Shown here one piece after another: positions 6,077-11,214 of a stretch of 11,214 nucleotides of DNA. Both the position numbers and the translations under genes were made by a program. The stretch comes from Thermoproteota archaeon (lineage in GTDB: Archaea; Korarchaeota; Korarchaeia; Korarchaeales; Korarchaeaceae), in assembly GCA_003661365.1 (NCBI GenBank), contig QMVZ01000037.1, forward strand, positions 1 to 11,214. The letters run 5' to 3'. The first letter of the stretch is position 1; every line of letters starts with the position of its first letter. The notes beneath the pieces were generated by a model, which saw only the letters and a list, made by a program, of their open reading frames with translations, did no database searches and was not told the origin of the DNA.

Positions 6077-7059
6077 TTAAAACACCTCGCTAACAGGAAA
6101 GTTTGGAAAATCAAGAGAACTGCTAATATCAGAATTGCGATCCAATAAGGCCTTGTAGATATAGATTTAGAGCTTCCTCCAGCCGTCCTTCCTGCTTGGA
6201 TTCCGGAAACAATTTGTAATATAGTATATTTCATGAATTCAACGTAAGTGTCTCCTTCATCTATGGCTACTCCATGAACATAAATTACTGGAATTCCTGT
6301 TTCCCTTGAGATTTGATCCGCTAGTCTCCCTTCATTGCCTCCTTTTTGCGTTGCAAGAGCAATTATCACTTTTGCTCTTTCCTCACTCGCTAGCTTTTCT
6401 ATTTCTACTATCTCCGAAGGGCTTGGAAGCTTCTCTTCTCCCTTTACTATTATTCCGAGAACATTCAGCCCCAGAATTTCTGTTATGGGTTCAAAATGAG
6501 CGCCTCCTAGCAGAACCTTTTCGCCTTCTATGCTATATTGCGTTTTTATTAGGGAGATCCAACTCTCTAAGGAATCTATCTTCTCCTCGAAAGTAGCCAA
6601 ATTTGAGGAATAGTACTCGCTATTTTCAGGATTCAGCAGAATCAAATTATTAGCAATGACTCTAGCAATAATCTTGGCGTTCTCTGGGTACATCCATAAG
6701 TAATGCGGATTTCCCCTCCTTATGTAAACACCAGCATTGATCCAGTCGCTCCAACCCAAGGATAATCCTAACTTGTTCTCAGGAAACTGACCAAGAAATG
6801 GTTCCTTTCCTATGGATATGAAGAGGTCACAGGTCCTTACAAGTTCTGCTTCCATTGGTTTTGGGGCATATTGGTGAGGATCACTTCCGCTTGGAACAAG
6901 AACCACCACGTTGGCTTTTTCTCCACAGATTTCCCTAGCAATAGATCCTAATGGAGCTATTGTTGCTACTATTGTCAATTTTTCTCCTTCGCAAGAGATT
7001 TTTAGGGCTGCTGTTAAGGAGAGCGATATTAGGATGAGCATCCCAAGTCTCAGTTTCAT
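6064..7059 (-). CDS. ZnuA-like metal-binding protein with C-terminal membrane anchor
   Basis: Extracytoplasmic solute-binding protein (cluster 9 type) that captures Zn, Mn or Fe for the ABC importer. A signal peptide covers about residues 1-24 (KLRLGMLILISLSLTAALKI). There is no convincing lipobox before Cys23. The binding core runs to about 290: TIAPLGSIAREICG, then GSDPHQYAPKP with ligand His62, NPHYLW with His119, and GGAHFEPI with His188. Where many relatives have an aspartate ligand in xDS before the GDTY segment, this one reads YVHGV, placing His262 there, so the site may be unusually histidine-rich (inference from eye alignment). A Gly/Ser-rich linker (AGGSSKSIST) precedes a hydrophobic helix at about 304-325 and a short basic tail, so it is anchored at the C-terminus. 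The ATG is preceded by AAGGTG (complement of 7070-7075), 10 nt away. Confidence 0.88.
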   Translation of the reverse strand: MKLRLGMLILISLSLTAALKISCEGEKLTIVATIAPLGSIAREICGEKANVVVLVPSGSDPHQYAPKPMEAELVRTCDLFISIGKEPFLGQFPENKLGLSLGWSDWINAGVYIRRGNPHYLWMYPENAKIIARVIANNLILLNPENSEYYSSNLATFEEKIDSLESWISLIKTQYSIEGEKVLLGGAHFEPITEILGLNVLGIIVKGEEKLPSPSEIVEIEKLASEERAKVIIALATQKGGNEGRLADQISRETGIPVIYVHGVAIDEGDTYVEFMKYTILQIVSGIQAGRTAGGSSKSISTRPYWIAILILAVLLIFQTFLLARCFKWSS

Positions 7060-7122
7060 TATAACCGTACACCTTAATTCAACAGATCGAGATCTTAATC
7101 GTTAGCAAACAACAAGAAAAAG
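7060..7122 (-). promoter_or_regulatory. Leader region of the metal transporter genes
   Basis: These 63 nt between the HTH/zinc-ribbon gene and the binding-protein gene contain an SD-like AAGGTG at 7070-7075. They also contain a short perfect inverted repeat, AGATC-GA-GATCT, at 7084-7095. The repeat lies 25-36 nt before the start codon and could be an operator, but it is only 12 bp long. Co-transcription with the upstream regulator gene is possible. Confidence 0.3.
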
Positions 7123-7425
7123 TCATCTGATAATGAACCTTGGAGGTTCTATCCTTTCGCTCTTACACTTAGGGCACCTATGAGGTTGTCTGGCTCTTCT
7201 CATATTATTAAACACGTATCCACACTCTTTGCATCTCGGAGGCACCATAAGAAGTCTTTTTCCGTTTGATCTAACACTCTTAGCTACATGATCTAGGTGA
7301 TTATATATCGTTTTTACTTCTTTTGCCCTCAATCCTAAATCTTGTGCTATTTCTTTGGCGCTTATAGGTTCTTTAACCTCAGACAGGAGCTTTATTATCT
7401 CTTTTCTTCTAGTTTCTTCGCGCAT
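7123..7425 (-). CDS. HTH/zinc-ribbon transcriptional regulator (COG3357 type)
   Basis: Small archaeal DNA-binding protein of 100 residues. Residues 5-62 form a helix-turn-helix: an amphipathic helix (RKEIIKLLSEV), then ISAKEIAQDLGLRAKEVKTIYNHL with the turn around Asp29-Gly31. The C-terminal half is a zinc ribbon with Cys65-x2-Cys68 (CKEC) and Cys84-x2-Cys87 (CPKC). This domain pair is the one described for COG3357, predicted regulators whose targets are mostly unknown. It is 11 nt downstream of the small winged-helix gene and 63 nt upstream of the metal importer genes on the same strand. That placement makes control of the importer, with the ribbon as a possible metal sensor, a reasonable guess. 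The ribbon could instead be purely structural. No strong SD is visible. Confidence 0.82.
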   Translation of the reverse strand: MREETRRKEIIKLLSEVKEPISAKEIAQDLGLRAKEVKTIYNHLDHVAKSVRSNGKRLLMVPPRCKECGYVFNNMRRARQPHRCPKCKSERIEPPRFIIR

Positions 7426-7436
7426 ATCTCATCGCT

Positions 7437-7682
7437 TCACTTTATGAGCATCATTCCAGCCTCAGAGATGAGATATTTTCCCTTTTCTGGTTTATCTACA
7501 AGTCCTTTGTTGGCAAGAGATCTAAGCTTACCAGTTACCCTACAAGTTGGAATTCCAGCTTTCTTGGCAATCTCTCCACAACGAGCTGGAGCGTTTATTT
7601 CTGCTAGAACCTTTAAGATCTTCATTCCAACCTCGTCAACTTCCGATTTGTTTCCAGCTTTTTTCTTTCTCTTACATGGCAT
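7437..7682 (-). CDS. Small winged-helix DNA-binding protein
   Basis: An 81-residue protein with a strongly basic N-terminus (MPCKRKKKAG) followed by a probable winged helix. The visible layout is helix VGMKILKVLAEI, then APARCGEIAKKAG as the first HTH helix, IPTCRVTGKLRSLANKGLV as the recognition helix and its extension, and KPEKGKYLIS as the wing. Three cysteines (3, 35 and 47), two of them within or next to the HTH, are notable and could bind metal or respond to redox, but no classic CxxC is present. The ATG is preceded by a weak GGATA and, further up, by a T-rich TATA-like element. It is the first gene of the group that leads into the metal importer. I do not recognise a characterised homologue. 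Confidence 0.72.
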   Translation of the reverse strand: MPCKRKKKAGNKSEVDEVGMKILKVLAEINAPARCGEIAKKAGIPTCRVTGKLRSLANKGLVDKPEKGKYLISEAGMMLIK

Positions 7683-7711
7683 GTCTATCCCTGCCGATAA
7701 GATAGCAAAGA

Positions 7712-7719
7712 GATAAAAA
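7712..7719 (-). promoter_or_regulatory. Possible TATA box for the regulator/importer gene group
   Basis: TTTTTATC on the minus strand lies 30-37 nt before the ATG at 7682, in a 93-nt gap after the M29-like gene. It is the most likely promoter position for the five minus-strand genes that follow, leaving a leader of only a few bases. Confidence 0.35.
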
Positions 7720-7775
7720 CATTTATTAGATCGTTATATTCGCAGAATTCATTTGTAGATCCAAAGATCTTAGAG

Positions 7776-8864
7776 CTAAAGTTTGTATATCAGCTTTCCA
7801 TTTGCCATAATGCTCCTACCATCAACTTCGACGTTTGCTCCAGACATGTAGGCTGTGAACACCCCTATACCCTTATTCCTTCCCCCATATTGTTCGTTAG
7901 TGCCTATTCCTATGGAGATCGTGCCTAGTGCTATTTCGCTTAGAGGATATCCAGCTCTATAAGCTGGATTGAGACCTATCATAAAGAGGCCTATCTTATC
8001 TTTATCCCCACCCATGCCTTCAAGGACCTTTCTGAAGGATTCAGAGCCTTTTGTGGCCTTCCAAGATACGAGCTTACCTTTCTCAAAGAACCACTCTAAT
8101 CCCTCTACTGTATCTCCCCATATATGATTCGGGAGATCAAATACAATATTTCCTTCAGCGCTATCCTCGATTGGAGCCACTATTAAGCATCCGGCTGGCA
8201 AATATGTTGAAATTATCCCTTTTTCGATATCTTCTTCGTCAATTACTCCGTCTTCGATTATTATAGGTCTCTCATCTATTCTAAATCTGAGATCTGTCCC
8301 TGAGCTGGATGATATTCGAACTTCGCTAGCTTCTTCGAAATCTCTTGCCAATTTCTTCCCAACTTCCCGTATTCTTTCATAATCAACTGCTAGGGCATCC
8401 ATCATCACTTTCATCCATTCAGCAAAGTCTAAACCATAGGATTTGGCTCTCTTCTGGGAGACCTTCCCGATCAATATCTCAGCTTGGCGGACCTTTCTTT
8501 CTGATTCAATCTCAACCAACTTGTTAGAAGAAATTCTAAGGGCCTTTAGCTTTTCTGGAGGAATTTTAAGCATAGTCTCTGGGTCTTCAGGTCCAGCCAT
8601 GACTATGCATACAGTTATGGTTTTGGAAAGAGCTAAGAGACTCTTAGGCGCATCTCTTAGTTTGTCTTCTGGTATCTCTTGAGCCATTCGTTGGAGAAGA
8701 TAATCCGTTTGTAGGGCAATGAGAGGATCTGCTCCTAACCTATAGCACTCTGCAGCTATTTTTTCAGCAAGATCAATTGTGTGTTGCCATGAATGAATTA
8801 AAACTACATCTCCTTCCTTTATTCTCAGACACTTCGCTATTTGAAATGCTACCTCTGATATCAT
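7776..8864 (-). CDS. M29 aminopeptidase-like protein lacking the metal ligands
   Basis: A 362-residue protein with the fold signs of the M29 (aminopeptidase T/AmpS, COG2309) family: an N-terminal half with EGDVVLIHS and a C-terminal half with the order LPAGCLIVAPIEDSAEGNIVFD, IGLNP, IALGTISIGIG, VDGRSIMANG. M29 enzymes are cytosolic two-metal exopeptidases whose ligands include Glu in the PxGE motif, a second Glu before the GxNP segment, His in the GTxH motif and an HxD pair near the C-terminus. Here these positions read Cys226, Leu293, Ser317 and a segment (VFTAYMSG, 335-342) with neither His nor paired Asp. The chain is otherwise full length with no frameshift, so this looks like a selected non-canonical member, either inactive or with another chemistry, rather than a decayed gene. 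The ATG follows the acetyltransferase gene by 12 nt, implying co-transcription. Confidence 0.75.
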   Translation of the reverse strand: MISEVAFQIAKCLRIKEGDVVLIHSWQHTIDLAEKIAAECYRLGADPLIALQTDYLLQRMAQEIPEDKLRDAPKSLLALSKTITVCIVMAGPEDPETMLKIPPEKLKALRISSNKLVEIESERKVRQAEILIGKVSQKRAKSYGLDFAEWMKVMMDALAVDYERIREVGKKLARDFEEASEVRISSSSGTDLRFRIDERPIIIEDGVIDEEDIEKGIISTYLPAGCLIVAPIEDSAEGNIVFDLPNHIWGDTVEGLEWFFEKGKLVSWKATKGSESFRKVLEGMGGDKDKIGLFMIGLNPAYRAGYPLSEIALGTISIGIGTNEQYGGRNKGIGVFTAYMSGANVEVDGRSIMANGKLIYKL

Positions 8865-8876
8865 CGTTAATTAGCT

Positions 8877-9680
8877 CTAATGATCGCCTTTAAGGGCTTC
8901 TACAACAGCTTTTTTGAAGGCATCTGCGTCCCCGACCCATGCCCTTATGGGTCTTGCGTTAACGATTAGCCACTCTCCAGCTCTTCTCTTCGATTCTTCT
9001 GGTTGTTCATCCTCATCAATTAGAGTTATGGGTAGATCTGGCGCTACTTCTTTTATAAGCTCAAAGGCTCTCATTGCAAATACATGGCCAAATTGGCATG
9101 ACTCCCCGAATATTATGATTGCCCTGTTAAGATCCTCTTCCAATGGCTTGTATTCTGTTTTTGGCTTAGGTTCGTACTCACCTAATATCGGAAGGTATAG
9201 ATCATTCGGCCCCCCATCGGGGCAGTTCTTGAAGCCCCTTTTCCTATAGAAATCCGCTTGATTTAGAAATAGTCCAGTGTCAAAGGCATGAGTCACTATA
9301 AACCTACATTCCTTTATTCCAAGCTTTTCCGGACACTCCTTACAGTCCTCAATTAGCGATTCAAGAAGCGCTGTAGCAACTCCCTTTCTCTGAGCCTCTT
9401 GAACCGGGACGAAGATGCAGTGCAAGTAAAGGACTCCTTCTCTTGGATAAGGATCTGCTGGATTGGAATTCTCTGGCTGGAATAGGATTTGCCCTACTGG
9501 TTTGTCGTTTAAATAAGCTATTTTAGCGCAAACTCCAACTTTTTCTAACATTTTAAGAAGCCACTTCTTCTTTAATTCAATTCCAGTTGCGTAATTTGGA
9601 TCGGAGAGGTATTTTCCTGAGCAAATAAGGACCAGGTCATCGATGTTTCTCCTATTGATATCAACTATTTTGATTTCCAA
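8877..9680 (-). CDS. GNAT acetyltransferase with thioredoxin-like C-terminal domain (YoaP-like)
   Basis: Residues 1-160 are a GNAT domain that binds acetyl-CoA. The core strand VLYLHCIFVPV is followed by the pyrophosphate loop QRKGVATALL (motif A), and FYRKRGFKNC forms the terminal beta-hairpin. Residues about 186-264 form a second alpha/beta domain with a thioredoxin-like pattern: strand AIIIFGE, then SCQFGHVFAMRAFELIKEV, strand LPITLIDED, and VNARPIRAW where thioredoxins have their cis-Pro region. Only one cysteine (SCQFG) is present where CxxC would be. The same two-part layout is known for YoaP-type proteins, whose substrate I cannot name. The TTG start at 9680 is supported by TAAAAT 31 nt upstream and by the lack of any SD. 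It lies between the M20 peptidase gene (28-nt gap) and the M29-like gene (12-nt gap). Confidence 0.8.
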   Translation of the reverse strand: MEIKIVDINRRNIDDLVLICSGKYLSDPNYATGIELKKKWLLKMLEKVGVCAKIAYLNDKPVGQILFQPENSNPADPYPREGVLYLHCIFVPVQEAQRKGVATALLESLIEDCKECPEKLGIKECRFIVTHAFDTGLFLNQADFYRKRGFKNCPDGGPNDLYLPILGEYEPKPKTEYKPLEEDLNRAIIIFGESCQFGHVFAMRAFELIKEVAPDLPITLIDEDEQPEESKRRAGEWLIVNARPIRAWVGDADAFKKAVVEALKGDH

Positions 9681-9705
9681 TTCTAGTAACTATAGTTCTC
9701 TTCCT

Positions 9706-9711
9706 ATTTTA
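9706..9711 (-). promoter_or_regulatory. TATA-like element overlapping the M20 gene stop codon
   Basis: TAAAAT on the minus strand has its first base 31 nt before the TTG at 9680. Its first three bases are the TAA stop codon of the M20 peptidase gene. The spacing equals that at 23 and 11045, so the acetyltransferase may have its own leaderless promoter in addition to read-through. Confidence 0.35.
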
Positions 9712-11040
9712 TTTCATCGTCTCTTTTACCACTCCATAAAGTGCTTTAACACTGAAAACCAAGTTTTTTACGCTAATACGTTCATTTACACCATGAGCAA
9801 GCCTTAGAAGTTCGTCTATAGGCATGTCAAGCCTTATGGGTTGGAATCCATATGCAATCGTCCCGAATTTCTCCCTAAAGAACCTACTGTCTGTTCCTCC
9901 AGTGATCATGTAAGGAACGCATGTTGATCCTGGATCAAGTTCTCTCGTGACTTTTTCAATTGTTTTGAAGAAATCTGTCCTGTAAGGAGATTCAGTCCCT
10001 CTTGACTGTTGAATTGGTTCGATCTGAAAGCCTTCCATCGGACCAACTGCTCTTTTCAACTGTTTCAACAAGTAGTTCATGTCCTGCCCAGGTAACAACC
10101 TACAGTCTATCACCGCTTCACACTCATCTGGAATTATGTTCTCTTTGCTCCCGGCTTTTATCATCGTTGGAGCCATGGTGGCCCTAATCATGGCCCTCAA
10201 AGCCTCAGCAAGCTGGGGATTTTCTCTTTTTAGATAGTCTATTGCTTTATCGATGATAAAGGGATTCGTTAGCATCCAAGATTTAAGCCCTCCTCCAGCA
10301 AGCTTCTTAAGGAGTTCTCTGGTAACATCAAGCATAACTACTGGAGCCCTGTATCTCCCTATCTTTTCCAAGATCTTTGTCATCTTCAGCAAAGCATTTT
10401 CCCCAACTCCGGGCATGGATGCATGGGCACTTATCCCTTTGGTCCTTAGCCTCAGCCAATAAACCCCTTTCTCAGCAACTTGAACCAAGTAATGCGTTTT
10501 ATTGCCTATAGGGATGCCAATTCCTCCTCCCTCGTTTATCAACAGCTCAGCCTTTACAAGCTCGGGATGGTTCTCAACAAGCCAGCCAGCTCCGGCCTTT
10601 CCGCCCATCTCCTCATCAGCAGTTGAGGCGAATATTATCTCACCATTCGGTCTGAACCCTTCTCTCTTAAGCAGAGCCATGACCATGGCTTCGGCTGCCA
10701 CAAGACCCTTGCAGTCAAGGGCTCCCCTCCCCCAGACAAACCCATCTTTTATCTCCCCAGAGAAAGGATGCACTTCCCACTTTCTTGGGTCTGCTGGAAC
10801 TACATCCAAGTGAGAAAGCAAGAGCAGCTTCTTCTTTCCATCTCCTGAAAGCTTTGCTATTACGTTACCTCTTCTCTCTGAAGACTCGAGCAATATTGGA
10901 TCAAAACCCTCTTTTAAGAGGAAGTTCCTGAGGAATTCGGCTGCTTGAGTCTCGTTTCCAGGAGGATTTGTTGTATCAATTTTAATTAGCTTAGACAGAA
11001 GATCTGCAACTTCACCAGCAACATGCTCCCAGTCTGGCAC
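9709..11040 (-). CDS. M20 family metallopeptidase/deacylase (ArgE/DapE type)
   Basis: Cytoplasmic two-zinc hydrolase of the M20 family, which includes acetylornithine deacetylase, succinyl-diaminopimelate desuccinylase and various carboxypeptidases. All catalytic positions are present. His77 and Asp79 lie in SHLDVVP, the bridging Asp109 in GRGALDCKG, the catalytic Glu143 and ligand Glu144 in TADEEMGG, Glu170 in INEGGG, and the terminal ligand His416 in LAHGVNE. His206 (SAHAS) in the lid domain and the GGTDSRFF segment at 381-388 are also typical. The length of 443 residues is normal for the broad-specificity members, and no arginine or lysine biosynthesis gene lies nearby, so peptide or acyl-amino-acid hydrolysis is more likely than a defined biosynthetic step. 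The GTG start at 11040 has a TTTAAT element 22-27 nt upstream and no SD. It is divergent from the M28-like gene. Confidence 0.88.
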   Translation of the reverse strand: MPDWEHVAGEVADLLSKLIKIDTTNPPGNETQAAEFLRNFLLKEGFDPILLESSERRGNVIAKLSGDGKKKLLLLSHLDVVPADPRKWEVHPFSGEIKDGFVWGRGALDCKGLVAAEAMVMALLKREGFRPNGEIIFASTADEEMGGKAGAGWLVENHPELVKAELLINEGGGIGIPIGNKTHYLVQVAEKGVYWLRLRTKGISAHASMPGVGENALLKMTKILEKIGRYRAPVVMLDVTRELLKKLAGGGLKSWMLTNPFIIDKAIDYLKRENPQLAEALRAMIRATMAPTMIKAGSKENIIPDECEAVIDCRLLPGQDMNYLLKQLKRAVGPMEGFQIEPIQQSRGTESPYRTDFFKTIEKVTRELDPGSTCVPYMITGGTDSRFFREKFGTIAYGFQPIRLDMPIDELLRLAHGVNERISVKNLVFSVKALYGVVKETMK

Positions 11041-11044
11041 AAGC

Positions 11045-11050
11045 TATAAA
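11045..11050 (+). promoter_or_regulatory. TATA box for the M28-like gene
   Basis: TATAAA with its first T 31 nt before the ATG at 11076, the same distance as for the MscS gene. It lies only 5 nt upstream of the GTG of the oppositely directed M20 gene, so the two transcription units have interleaved promoters. Confidence 0.45.
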
Positions 11051-11061
11051 GAGGTGTTAGG

Positions 11062-11067
11062 ATTAAA
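11062..11067 (-). promoter_or_regulatory. Possible TATA box for the M20 gene
   Basis: TTTAAT on the minus strand lies 22-27 nt before the GTG at 11040. There is no SD, so a leaderless transcript is likely. It sits between the forward TATA box at 11045 and the forward start at 11076, so binding of the transcription machinery at one promoter should hinder the other (inference). Confidence 0.35.
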
Positions 11068-11075
11068 GGATGCCG

Positions 11076-11214
11076 ATGCAACAATTCACGACCATGGTTC
11101 CCTCATCAGCTTTAGTTGAATTAATTAGAAATTCAATTGAAGCCGTCTCAGGACGGCGTGTAAAGGAGTTTGCCCAAGGTATATCGAAATTTCACAGAAT
11201 ACAAGCCTCCCCAG
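11076..11214 (+). CDS. Probable M28 family peptidase, N-terminal fragment
   Basis: The frame stays open to the window edge and shows 46 residues from this start. The segment EFAQGISKFHRIQASP resembles the N-terminal helix of M28-type aminopeptidases, where a phrase such as SxFHRIQxSPG precedes the catalytic domain. The catalytic residues lie outside the window. In-frame ATGs exist at 11070, 11076 and 11094. I choose 11076 because TATAAA begins exactly 31 nt upstream; GAGGTG at 11051-11056 is too far from any of them to be a good SD. It is divergent from the M20 peptidase gene, consistent with a peptide-catabolism neighbourhood. Assignment rests on a short match, so it is moderate. Confidence 0.55.
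   Translation, partial: MQQFTTMVPSSALVELIRNSIEAVSGRRVKEFAQGISKFHRIQASP

Noticed and set aside
1..11214. tRNA, rRNA, CRISPR array, insertion sequence or attachment site
   Set aside because: No cloverleaf, no regularly spaced repeats, no transposase or integrase motifs and no long terminal repeats were seen on either strand.

Overview
The window looks archaeal. Several genes start with TTG or GTG directly downstream of a TATA-like element, with almost no room for a leader, while genes inside tight clusters carry Shine-Dalgarno (SD) sequences. The gene content also fits an archaeon: a stand-alone LigD-type 3'-phosphoesterase, an AlaX editing protein, an HTH/zinc-ribbon regulator of the archaeal COG3357 type and a divergent M29-like protein. 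No rRNA, tRNA, CRISPR array or transposase is visible. A Korarchaeota or deep Thermoproteota origin is possible, because stand-alone phosphoesterases are known there, but the window alone cannot settle it.

Left part (1-4400). An MscS-type mechanosensitive channel (+) converges on a 3'-phosphoesterase gene (-), whose frame is interrupted by a 148-residue mini-intein between the conserved FEG and IPEGxYGAG motifs. This gene is divergent from an alanyl-tRNA editing protein (AlaX, +). Next comes a membrane ferritin/VIT1 fusion (MbfA-like, +), probably followed by a short one-helix membrane peptide with a strong SD.

Middle part (4414-7682, all -). This is a metal uptake cluster, read from high to low coordinates: a small Cys-containing winged-helix protein, an HTH/zinc-ribbon regulator, a ZnuA-like binding protein with a C-terminal membrane anchor, an ABC ATPase and an ABC permease. 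The last three genes overlap by 13 and 8 nt, so they are translationally coupled. The two DNA-binding proteins are plausible metal-responsive regulators of the transporter (inference). With the ferritin/VIT1 protein on the other strand, the window covers both metal import and metal storage or export.

Right part (7776-11214). An M20 peptidase/deacylase, a GNAT acetyltransferase with a thioredoxin-like C-terminal domain and an M29-like protein lacking the family's metal ligands lie in a row on the minus strand. Divergent from them, the start of a probable M28 peptidase runs off the window. Together they suggest peptide or acyl-amino-acid turnover.

The strongest observation is the intein in the DNA-repair phosphoesterase. 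It keeps the terminal nucleophiles but lacks both histidines that usually assist C-terminal cleavage. The second is the M29-like protein with apparently all catalytic ligands replaced.
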